Below are positions 23,981 to 35,165 of a DNA stretch of 64,000 bases, one piece after another. Origin of the DNA: Henckelia pumila (Eukaryota; Streptophyta; Magnoliopsida; Lamiales; Gesneriaceae). Made by a program: the position numbers and the translations under genes. Under the pieces are notes generated by a model. The model saw only the letters and a list, made by a program, of their open reading frames with translations. It had not been told where the DNA came from and searched no databases. The stretch's first letter is position 1; every line of letters begins with the position of its first letter. Location of the stretch: assembly GCF_033568475.1 (NCBI RefSeq), contig NC_133123.1:150427753-150491752 (forward strand), given 5' to 3'.

Positions 23981-25042
23981 TTAATCAATATTTTCGAAAT
24001 CATTCAAAAAGTAGGCAGCATCTAAATTCATTGAACCACTTGCATGGTCAATGTTTTCAGTAAAATTGGTCTCTTTTTCTTTCCCCTTTATTGAATCTTT
24101 ATAGAGCTTACACAGATGCTCAGGGGCTCGACAAGTTCTTGACCAATGTCCTGGAGTGCCACATCTATAACAAACACTCTCAGTTCTTTTTGGATGATTT
24201 TCATTTTCACCCGTATTATCATGCTGCCTCTTTTGTGGGTGGTTCGTGACGTTCCTTTGAGATGAGTTATTGAAATAACTATCTCTTTTATTTTCAAATC
24301 CACGGCCTCGACCACGACCGCGATCATTTCTACGCCCACGTCCACGCCCACGTCCTCGTCCACGACCTCGACCAAAATCTTGTCTATATCTTTGATTTTG
24401 GTTTTCATTTTTACTTACGACATTTGCTTCAGGAAATGCCGTTGAACCAGTAGGTCTGGACTGATGATTTCTCATGAGCAATTCATTATTCTTTTCCGCC
24501 ACGAGTAAACATGCGATGAGTTCTGAGTATCTTGAAAATCCACACACTCTATATTGCTGTTGTAGAGTTATATTTGATGCGTGGAATGTGGAAAATGTCT
24601 TTTCAAGCATTTTCATCTCAGTAATATTATGCCCACAAAATTTCAGCTGTGAGACAATTCGATACATCGCAGAATTATAATCACTCACCTTTTTAAAATC
24701 TTGGAATCTTAAAGTATTTCATTCATCTCGTGCGGTCGGAAGTATAACTTCCCGTATATGCTCAAAACGTTCTTTTAACCCTTTCCACAAAATCATTGGG
24801 TCTTTTTCGGTCAAATATTCACATTTCAACCCCTCATCAAGATGTCTGCGTAAAAATATCATCGCTTTTGCTTTATCTTGTGAGGATGATATGTTATTTT
24901 CTTTGATAGTTTCGTTAAGACCCAATGACTCGAGATGCATTTCTACATCGAGGGTCCATGGCATATAATTCTTTCCGGTTATATCAAGTGCAATGAATTC
25001 GAGTTTCGCCAAGTTCGACATGGTGGTACTAGAAAATAACAA
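23981..25042 (-). pseudogene. Copia A gag, one nonsense codon
   Basis: The frame opens at MLFSSTTMSNLAKLEFIAL (25042). The capsid-like part continues to PTARDE, is stopped by TGA at about 24716-24718 where Trp (TGG) would fit, then continues in the same frame through NTLRFQDFKKVSDYNSAMYR. The C-terminal half has an Arg/Gly-rich run (GRGRGRGRGRGRR) and a CCHC zinc knuckle CYRCGTPGHWSRTC, ending at DFENID. It packages RNA in the virus-like particle in related elements. Confidence 0.9.
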
Positions 25043-25055
25043 TGCATTTTATTAG

Positions 25056-25304
25056 TTAATTTCCATAAATATGACAATACAAAATAATGGAAGAACGTAA
25101 ATTACAAGTGCGTATACAAATAGAGAAAAAATATGTGTTGGAAAATCGCTGGTGAGTAAAAGACTCGTGAGCATGATGATCATAGTCGTTATGAAAAATA
25201 TCCTTATAAATGTCATCATCTCCATCTTCGAAAAAAACCGAGGATAAAATATTTTGAGAGAAAGAATGAATTTGGTGTGATTGAAAATGAGTTTGAGTGA
25301 ACAT
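25056..25304 (-). other. Short ORF in the Copia A leader
   Basis: 82 codons starting MFTQTHFQSHQIHSF, just upstream of gag and read on the same strand. No domain recognised. It may be an upstream ORF or chance. Confidence 0.2.
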
Positions 25305-25440
25305 ATTTATAGGGCAAAAACTAGCCGTTTTGTTACCGTTTGTGACCGTTGGGGGTAAAGAAAAAATTGAGTATGTGTTGAATAAAAATTCGTGATAATC
25401 ATGTAATGCATATAATGATAATCATAATTAAATAATTATG

Positions 25441-25690
25441 TATATCATATCACATTATTATAAGGTCAGTGTCGTAGACAGCCTTTTATACAATGTTGTG
25501 AAATTATACCAATATAGTTAGTATAAAGTCAGGTATAGTATATCATATCACATTATTATAAGATCGGTGTCGTAGACAGCCTTTTATATAATGTTGTGAA
25601 ATTATACCAATATAGTTAGTATAAAGTCAGGTATAGTATATCATATCACATTATTATAAGATCGGTGTCGTAGACAGCCTTTTATATAAT
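25441..25690 (-). repeat. 98-bp tandem repeat in the Copia A leader
   Basis: The unit starts TATATCATATCACATTATTA at 25441, 25539 and 25637, a constant 98-bp period, about 2.5 units. Each contains GTGTCGTAGACAGCCTTTTA. Units differ by only a few bases. It sits between the 5' LTR and gag. Confidence 0.93.
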
Positions 25691-25999
25691 AACATGAAAT
25701 TATATATTAATATAGTTAATATATATACATAATAAATATATATCACGTTATTGTTTAAAAACCTTAGAGGCTTTTATACTTGTCGTATCCCTTACCGGGA
25801 GTGTGGGATGTCGTCTTAACATCCTCCCAGGATTTATAACAAGTTTTGAAAAAAACTTATTTTTTTTCATAACATGATATTATATATTAATATATACACA
25901 ATAAAAATATATAAACAGTAAAATAAAAATTCTTACTTGTTGAATATTTTTGACTTCTTCTTGTATTTTGGAGCGTCGGAAAATATAGAGAACCTTCGA

Positions 26000-26017
26000 G
26001 CGATCGTGCTGATAACG
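26000..26017 (-). promoter_or_regulatory. Candidate primer binding site of Copia A
   Basis: The minus strand reads CGTTATCAGCACGATCGC immediately after the 5' LTR. It shares TATCAG with the initiator-Met site but is not a standard full match, so the primer could be a tRNA fragment or another tRNA. Confidence 0.5.
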
Positions 26018-26290
26018 TGTTGTGAAAAAGTAAAAATTTACGGTAAAAAGTAAAAACTCAAAAACTCAAAATTCTACACTTTATAAAATTTTTCTCTCTT
26101 CACAATTGTGTTTTTCTACACAAATGGAAAGACCTATTTATAGATCTCAATTGGAGATTAGTCAAAAATTAATACATCATTAATTACATCATCACACACT
26201 AATTTTCAATATTTTACAACTCAATTTTCAACTTTCAACCTTCAACATTCAACAATAAATAATAATATATATTTATATATATTTTCAACA
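26018..26290 (-). repeat. 5' LTR of young Copia A
   Basis: 273 bp, one base different from 19911-20183. TATAAATA is at 26135-26142 on the minus strand. Confidence 0.96.
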
Positions 26291-26841
26291 AAATGCCTAT
26301 TTTATTTAACACTATTTTTGTTAAGATTGTAGTGAAGCATTTGTAACACGTCGTGGGGTGCGCCCAACTTCGAATTCTTACATCTTTTATAAAGCAAGTT
26401 AATGGAAGATCAATGATCATATTGATAATGATGGTTATTTTCCAGAATTTTTTTAATTCATCCTCTATATTTGGCGTATTTGACACTCTTGATTCACATT
26501 CTTTATTAAATGCAAAATTATAACATATAAAAGAAGTGATACAAATTCATCCTCTATTTTATCACTGGCTTCCTTTAGTAAGTAAACTTTTGCAAGCACA
26601 ATGATTCTATAAAGTATAAACCACAAATTCAAAGAATCTTGTTGTATAAAACATAATAAAAACAATTATGCTTCAAGAAAATGAATTAGGCTACGACGCT
26701 TCAAACTGAAACTACATCTTTTTAACACTGCATTTATGGTTTGAATTGATACCAAGAGTCGACTAGATTTACAAGAATCGAACCTATTCATTGGAAGAAA
26801 AACTCGCTAACCAACGGAATCAGATAAACTTAGCCATGAGA
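26291..26841. other. Spacer and presumed 3' UTR side of TAF5
   Basis: No gene seen. AT-rich. Its right end should include the TAF5 3' UTR; no clear single poly(A) signal can be chosen. Confidence 0.5.
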
Positions 26842-29800
26842 TTACGACTGCTTTGAGAGAGCCCCGGCAGCAAATAAAAGATTCCTTCGAGAGAACTGTT
26901 TTCAACCATTGACTCAATCGTTAGTTTTTCAAAAACGACTACGTATTTAAAGAGAGGAGAGGTAGAGAGTAGCGTGATTTACCTGCAAAGCATAGACAGG
27001 AGTAGATTTGGTAGGCAATGTCTTCAGTGATCTTAGCCTGTTGGCGCTTCCACTTTTGCTGCTACGAAGAGATCACGTGAGGATAATTCATAATCATCAC
27101 CAGAAAATTTACTTCAAATGAACCCATAGCAAACTTACTTTTCTTCATTTTTTGCCACTTTAGAGCTGGCAGCTACGTCCCATATTTTCACAGTGCAATC
27201 GGCAGAACCAGATGCCAAAAGTGAACCTTCGCAGCTGAAATAACAGTTATCGAAATCCAACCATTTATTGGCATGAAAAAAAATGTGCCATTTACTAGCG
27301 ATAAGACCATAAACGCTAAATGGAATTACAAGGTAATTTTCAACCTGAAAGAAAGTGACCATACGCAAGAGTTGTGACCAACTAAAGGGGAAATGCAGCG
27401 ACCACTGGCAAGATCCCACATCATTATTGTGCCATCTTCATCACCAGATGCCATGTAACGACCGTCAGATGACATTGCTAAAGATAAAATCATACTCCGG
27501 TGACCAACGAAAACTCTAACACATTCTCCACTCTGGACGTCCCACAATCGCACTGTTTTGTCACTAGATCCAGTTGCTATATAGTTGCAATTTGAATGCC
27601 ATCGCACACACTAGAAGATGGAAAGGTTTTTAAAATCAAAATCTTGTGACTGAATGAAAATTATATAAATGCGACAAAGATGAGGGTGATTAACAGTCCC
27701 ATTATATCTTGCAAAAGATGAAATTTACTCCCACAACAATGTCAAAACATGTGAATTCGTGCATATGGTGTTTCACGTACACCCAATCCAAACACATAGA
27801 TATACATACTGGAGTGTAGAGTTCCCTTTTTTTTTTTTTTTTTTTTGTTGGGGGGTGGGGGTTGTGTGTGTGTTGGGTGGGTGAGTTCACATGTTAGAGA
27901 ATAGTAACTCACATCTACATCAGATAAATGACCTGCCATTATTCGTAAAGGCTGTATTCTCTCCACGGACCAGATCCTTGCCGTCCGATCATGTGAAGCA
28001 CTAGCAAAATAGTGTCCTACTGGACTAAACTGCAATATAGTGGTGGAAGTATGAGTCGGATGTGTAGGCAAGAGAAGTAAAATATAAAACATGCAAGTAT
28101 GCATTGAATTTGATGAAGTCTTCCCATTCTGTGGCTCTAACCAGACAAACCATGTAACAGCAAGAGACGTCAACAAGTCATGTAAATGAAATGCGCATTG
28201 CAAGGATTAAAAAAAACAAGGACAATTATTACTATAAGCTTCCATGTTCAAATAAAAGAAAAAATGTTAAGGTCAAAGCTGATTTTAATTTCAATAATAA
28301 AGCATAATACAAATGAGATCCAAGTTTGCACACTATGCGAGTCATCTCCTCATTTTTGTATACACAGTAAATCTGCAAATTTAATAATCTATACAAAGGT
28401 CGACTAATGATCAATGTGAAAGAAGGCAATAAAGTCTATTCATATGCTTCTATCAGTTGAAGCTGTTGATGAACTAAGTTATGCAATAAACATTAAGTTC
28501 AACCGAACATTTTTACCTGAACATCCCACACAGGATAATTGTGACCTTTGTAGCAAACAAGATTTGCATTAAAATTCATGCTCCACAATCGAACTGCAAT
28601 TGGAATCACACTTTCTTATTACAGGTCAAGAAAAACGGATGAAGAAGCATTCGCAAAAGGTATCTTACTCGTTGAATCTGATGACGACGATAGAAGAAAA
28701 TCTCCAAATGGACTAAATGTGGCGGAATGAACGGGTCCACAATGTCCTCGAAATAAGGTATATGGTCTTTCCCCGGCATTATTGCTACGTATCTGCCCAT
28801 TGGGAGCTAACTCATTTTCACCCTGCAAAGAAGCTGATATTACTCGAGTTAACAACCTCGGGTTCATTAATAAGCATGTATCCTGATAGATGTATTAAAT
28901 TGGACAGAAAACAATAAGTTACATTCTAAACTATACTGGTTTCATGGAGAATGTAAAACTCTTCGCTCGATATCTTGCTAAAATCATGCTGAACAATAAA
29001 TCTTGAATGATTAACCAAAAGCATGGCAAATCACGAAACATCATTTCTTAGACTGGTGAGATATTAGACTGGAGAAAGTAAACATACAGTCACACAATCC
29101 TTATCAAATTCAAATGCATAGTATGGATGTCTGGTTATTTTGTCCACCTGTTTGCTTTCCAATTCAAGCAGTTTGGTTGGTAAAAGAGACCATGCATATT
29201 CATCAATGAACGAACATTTTGTAATCAAGTACAACCATACAGCTATGACTCTTTTTCCCCTAATCAAATTGTTCTTTTTTGCTAAGCATATGAACCGTTT
29301 CTTTCAATGATTCATCAACCAAATAACTGATTCCTGCAACATTAATTTTGGTCCAAGTTCTCATAATTATTTCGACAGAAAATTTTTCAACATTTAAGTG
29401 AAACTAATCCAGGTGTAGCCCACAAGCTAAATACTAAGTCAATTGGTTACATACTTTATATACAACTTGGAACAACTCAAGACAAAAACAGTATTAAAAA
29501 GCCAAGATAGAAAATAAGATATTTTTGGTTGAAAGTGGAGGGAAACACAAGAAAATCAACTTACAAAACTCATTTGGTTGCCCAAGCTTTGCCATGTCCC
29601 AAACCTGGAAATTACAGTGACAGGTTACCAAAGAAAGAGCAATAGTGAATACATAACAAAAACAGAAAAGTAAACAACCTTTAACGATGAGTCTGAGAAT
29701 CCACCAGCTACCAACGACCCATCATTAGATATCGAAGCACAATTTAAACTGTGTAATACATAATACAGTTTCACAGAAAATAAGTAAATTATAATGAAAT

Positions 29801-32800
29801 TATACCTCGTCAATTAAGTATAAATCTTCAAAAGCAATAAGCATACCCATCATGTGTGTTGATAAACGTATAAAAGCTGACGGAAGGCAATGCCCCACCA
29901 CTCAACTGCACACGGTTCCTTAAGTCATCAAGAATAGAATGTTCCACCTCTGGTGGTCTAAGAAAAGACATAAAAATAATATAAACAACACTTGCCACAC
30001 CAAAAACAGCAAACAGCTAGACCTAATTGATAGTTCAATATCATTCCCTTATTGTGCAGGACACAGGCACAGAAGGATGGGTTAATTTAACATCACAATG
30101 TTAATCTGACTGGGATCTAACTTATTCTTTCTGAACTCACATTCAGATGATTAACTCTTCCGAGGTAGTATTTTCCCCAAGGAGTAGGGACATGTCCCTG
30201 GATAAGTGAATGGGGTTAAACTCCTCTTCTGGCAGAGAGATCATCTCCATAGCCATAACATTTAATACATTGAATATTGAAAATGTGGTTTTTGTATAAA
30301 AAAAAAAAGTAACAATCACCCAAATTTTAATTCATGTAATGCACACTGCAACAACGTAACAAGTTAGTAGAAAAAAAGAAGTTAACAAATTACTAAATTG
30401 CATCTTTTGAACTCCATTGTCTTCCTATAATCAATAGATCACCATGAAAAACAAAAAGGGTACTCCGGAAAATACATTACTGGCAAGGCTAGCTCTGGTT
30501 TGACATGTGGAGCTCCAGATACAGCAGTACTCTCTGAACGAGCCTTTGTTGTTGCACTGCCAGCCTTGTCTTTTTTCAGCTTTTTAAGTGTCGAGGCTTG
30601 TTTTCCCCCATCAACAGATTTTTTCTAAAATTGGAGAAGAATATATTTTAAATAGCTATAGTAAAAGAATCAGCCTACTCCGTATCATAATTAAGTGAAC
30701 TTAGTGGATCCAAAAAATTGACTACCTTATTCTCTTCCAGTTCCCCTTCCCTCAGTTCTCCATCTGCCTTTTCCGAATCCGCATTGGAAACACCATTCTT
30801 CTCCAACTTTTCTTCCAAAGAATCTTCAAGCAACTGTGCAATTTGAATGGAATAAGAAAGGTAGGGTTGACACCTTTTATCAATATCTGACAAAAGGCGA
30901 AGGGAGAAAAAGAGAAAAAAAAAACTGAAAGAACACAGGTATTAAGAAACAAATCGAAAAATAACTAAATCCAGTTCATTGACTGTCAAATTGCACAACC
31001 ACTTTGACTTGTATGATATGACAAACAATACATTACAAGGACAATAACAAAATAATTTTTGAAGGATCAAGTTAGAACAGTATCTGTCCTAATTACAAAC
31101 ACAATAATGCAACCATATTTCGTATAACAAAAAGGATAAAGTGACGAGTTCAAGTTCAACCATGAATTTCTAGAATTAAGACTACAATATCTGTAAAAAA
31201 AAAAATTAAGCATGGTCTTGTCACATTTTATGCTCATTAGCTAGTGTTTAAGCCAAAGACAACAACAATATCCTACAAAGCAACAAATGATCTTGCATTT
31301 ATTGACGAAATAGACATGATTCCTGCTACATGTACAACCAAAAGTATATTAGTAGTGGAATATGATTACAATTTCATCTATTCTTAAATGGTCTTGCTAA
31401 AAGAGTAACACCAACTACATAACTTTACTTTAGAAGTTGTTTGTTAAGAACATATTAAAGAATTCATTCATGTCATGACCCGACGTTCAAAGATGTAACC
31501 TAGAAGACCATACTTACATGGACATACAGTTTGTGTGTGTGTGTGTGTGTGCGTGCTTGTCATCATTCTAACAAATAGACTAACCCCCCAATGGATTTCT
31601 TTCTGATTTATCAAATCAGCTGCATCCTGGCCACTTCCATAAAGTGCAACAAATTCAGTATCATCAGCAATCGAGCTTGGTTGTCCGGGAGAAACTGTGC
31701 ATTGAAACTTCATGTTAATATACCCAGGCGGAAAAAGAAATGAAGAAATGGGATGATAAATGTAAATATAAATTAATCATGCATTCAGGAATTTGTCGAC
31801 ATGAATTGTGACTCAGCTTTGTTTTTTTCTTTTCTTATTAAAGAGGAGTGCTCTCTTCAGTCCTATCCAGTGAGTCGATTGTATGTCTAAAGAGCCTTTT
31901 TGGTGATTAAGGAGTCCAATTTCATGAATGAACTATATTATGCTTTGAGAAAATTATACCTTGGAAGTTGATGTGCTCATTGATGATTCCAAGCATAGTA
32001 ATTGATTGAGACTTGTGTAAATATTGCAGAAGTAGATCATATGAGTACTGTAATTAACAAATGATAATATTTTCAGTCATATAAATCCAAGATATATAAT
32101 CCAGGTGAGAAGTCATTGACTCTCTTTTTCATATCACTCCCAAAACATCCCAAATTCTGAAAAAAGAGTGTCGGTGCATGAATTAATAACTATAAATCAA
32201 CTAATATAGATCCATCAATAGGTCAACTCAAGAAATTGAGTTTAAGCACAAAATCATTATCAAAACCCTAACGATTCATAATTGATTCTTCCGTTCTATG
32301 TGGGTAAGATTCTTCCACTTTTCTCTTACAAATTAATATCAGATCAGAGTCGTTTGTTCTTGTAAAACTTTAAAAAAGCTGTCTCCTTTACTAATCTTTC
32401 ATATCATTTTAAAAACATCTGACTTATTGCAAAGTTTACAATTTTCCAGCTTGAACATTTTAACTTCATCAAAGATATTTTAGCTGAGACGTACAGAAAC
32501 TACTCAGCTTTGTACACTTCGAACTAATGTAGCTCATAATAGATAAGAATAATACGAATGTATTATGAGAGGTAAACAAATTACTTGACATATCTTCATG
32601 TTGACTTTGCTCTGTCTTAGGGCACGTGCAAATTCCATTTCCTACACAAATAAGCAATCTTTTAGAGAAGATGGTGTTCTATTCGACGATTGATGAAATT
32701 CAGAAATGATCCGAGGAAAGTGGGTGGACCTCCAGATGTGATGGAGAAAGAACACCCTCTAATTTTTGGAGGTCACGCGCATGGATAATCTCATGGTCTC

Positions 32801-33880
32801 CTCGAAAGCTATTAAAAAAAACTCTGGCTGAAAAAGAATGGAATGGTTTAAGAAGTCACAGTGTAAACATGTTATGCACACTATGAAATATTAATGAACA
32901 AACCTTCTGAAATGTGACCTTTACCCACAAGATCCATAAATCCATGAATAAATACTGGAAACAACACGCGAACCAACTCGTGCTGCAAGGCAAACATACA
33001 TAAGGAATATAAATAAAAGTTTGAAGCTTTTTTGTTTTGAGGCATTTTGGGAAACCACTTATCATTAATGCACCTTATGCTAGGAAAAAATGAAACAAGG
33101 CCACAGCACACCAACACATGGAAATCAGTTTAACTATCAACTATTGAAGTCCCTATTGATTTAGAATAACACCGAGGGTGAGTAGCCATTCTCAGAAATA
33201 ACCATCGTGTTTTGTTATTATTGCTTCGTCAACAAACTAAAAGAAGCACTCGGCCATCAAATAAAGCAAAATGCTTTAAGGCAATGCACTAACAACTATC
33301 TATAAAAACAACTGATAATTACCTGGTATTGATCCAATGAACTATACGCCCACGATCGAAGTTTGCTGTAACCTTCTTGGTACTGTGCAGGACCATCCAC
33401 CCTGAAAAACCATCGGTAAAACAATCAAACCCAATCACGATACACACGAATAAAATTAGATTAAGCACACACCAAGAAAACATGCTGCCCTCTAGTGTTT
33501 CTCTCCAAAGTTAAAGCCATCAACAAGGTTCCAACCGTATGAGTTGGTAAAAAAAAGGGCTCTTTACAGTAATTATACATAACCTCAAAATTAATATAAG
33601 CAAACATTCAAGAGTTGAATCCTAACTTCTTTCAAAGTTAAAAAAGTAGACATGAAATCAATGAAATTCGGATAAAGGAGTAAAAAAGCGGTAACTTTCG
33701 CTCATACTCAGAGAATGCAAGGATTTGCTTGGCAATCTCGGGATCGATTAGTGCAGTTGAGGAGATGTCGCTGCCTTTGCTATTTTGCTGCTTCTCTTGT
33801 TGAAAAGCGAGGCCAGCTTGCTTAAAGCCCCTTCTGTCTAAATAAGCCAGAACCACTTTATCTATTTCTTCTTGATCCAT
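26842..33880 (-). CDS. TAF5: Transcription initiation factor TFIID subunit 5 (TAF5)
   Basis: Nineteen exons on the minus strand: 33880-33696, 33401-33323, 32982-32904, 32827-32730, 32641-32585, 32047-31960, 31694-31585, 30833-30726, 30624-30464, 29957-29847, 29748-29679, 29604-29565, 28833-28669, 28593-28517, 28029-27913, 27610-27345, 27234-27139, 27061-26983, 26895-26842. They join in frame to 679 residues, close to Arabidopsis TAF5. The N-terminus (about 5-37, [18 protein letters not shown]) is LisH-like. Residues about 65-190 form the TAF5 N-terminal domain ([26 protein letters not shown]). A Lys-rich linker ([14 protein letters not shown]) follows, then six visible WD40 repeats (about 340-645) with [34 protein letters not shown] and [10 protein letters not shown]. 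The C-terminus is [17 protein letters not shown]. It is a nuclear scaffold of TFIID. The exon 9 donor is the least certain junction: the nearer GT at 30479-30480 breaks frame, and the one used here adds VMYFP. Confidence 0.93.
31529..31552. repeat. (TG)n microsatellite in a TAF5 intron
   Basis: About eleven TG units with one interruption, in the intron between exons 7 and 8. Confidence 0.85.
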
Positions 33881-35165
33881 TCTCTCAATGTTAAGAACCC
33901 TAAACCCCAACTTCAGTTTACTCTCCCCCGAAGTTATTTGTATGTGATGTGGTAAACGGTGAAGAAGAAGAAGATGTGTTCTTTGTTTCCAGTGCCGAAC
34001 TTGATTCCGCCAGACCAGGTTTGCCCGTCTTGACAACTTTGCCCTCCGTGCCGTAACAAATAAGATTTTTTTTATTTTTTTTAAATAAACTATTTATAAA
34101 AATTGAAGCTTATATTTACTCAATTTTAATTTTTATCCTATTTTTATATAGAAATTAATTAATTAATTAATTTTCATTTTTTAACATTAATTAATTTTCA
34201 AAAAAACACAACTAAATGTAAGTAAGTTTAAAACGAGTTTAAGTGTAAAAAATTGAATACTATGAAAATTTTTTAATAAATATTTACGTTTAATGTAATT
34301 ACGCATATTTAATATACACTTACGGCGATTAAATATAGTTTCCCCGTTTTTATGGCTTTTTTTTAATCAAATCAAAAATTTCAAGGTATTAATAAAGATA
34401 ATATAATCAAACCAAATAAATCGATTTCGTTCCTAACTAACTATCTTGTTTTTTATGAGTTAAAAGAGCTGAAATAGTCGGTTTTAATTGAATTAGTTTG
34501 TTTTGTTTTTTCATAAAAAAAATGGTAGTAAGTTCATTTAAAAATCGAATATAAAAATATTGAGTTCGTTACAAATTCGATTTAACTGATCAAAACCAAT
34601 CATAAATTTTTATTTAAACCCATGATAACTTTTTTCATCTATAATTGTAATAATATTATAATTTTTTTTTTGACAAGAATAATATTATAATTTATTATTA
34701 CTATTTAAAATTTTAACATTAATTTATTATGATTTATTTATTCTTATTTTGTTAGGGGTGATTTATTGTTTTTTTTCAATATCTTGTTTAAACAATTTAA
34801 ACAATATTTTTTTCCTTTTTTTTTAGAATCATAATAATAGGATAAACAATAATTATATTCACAAACCCCGGTTCTTTATATTTAATATTTTTAATTAATT
34901 CATTTTTTTGGTATTATATTATTTAATTAATTAAAAAACCCTCCAATTGTAGTCCATGTAACAAGCAATCCAAAAATCGAAGAAAAAACGGCCGGCCACG
35001 AGAAGTACGAGCTAAAACCTCTGCGCCGCCGTGCGATCCGAGCATCCGCCGCAGCCGGAACTTTTGGAGTATTATTTGTCTTCTTTTTGTACTAATCCAT
35101 TCGGTTCCCATTCTTGTAAACGCCTCCGGTATTCAGATCTCAAGTTCGTTTTACGAATTATTTTA
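33881..35165. promoter_or_regulatory. Divergent TAF5/SRP68 intergenic region
   Basis: 1.28 kb between two head-to-head start codons. The right end (about 34930-35165) is GC-richer and should be the SRP68 5' UTR; the left end (33881-34050) the TAF5 5' UTR. The middle is very AT-rich, with no unambiguous TATA box or named element. No transposon recognised. Confidence 0.6.

Larger units (their letters stand above)
19911..26290 (-). mobile_element. Ty1/Copia LTR retrotransposon, family A, young full-length copy
   Basis: 6380 bp between identical 5-mers aaatg (19906-19910 and 26291-26295). Both LTRs are 273 bp and I count a single difference between them (gagag against gaaag near 20023/26130). 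On the minus strand the order is 5' LTR, about 975-bp leader with a tandem repeat, gag, pol, purine tract, 3' LTR. It is the same family as the + strand copy at 1-7335. Despite the near-identical LTRs, gag and pol each contain a nonsense codon. Confidence 0.97.

Noticed and set aside
25441-25690. 98-bp direct repeats as a CRISPR array
   Set aside because: Contiguous tandem units without spacers, in a plant retrotransposon leader.
34923-35111. Minus-strand 62-codon ORF upstream of SRP68
   Set aside because: Lies over the presumed SRP68 5' UTR, has no domain and no splice or start context.
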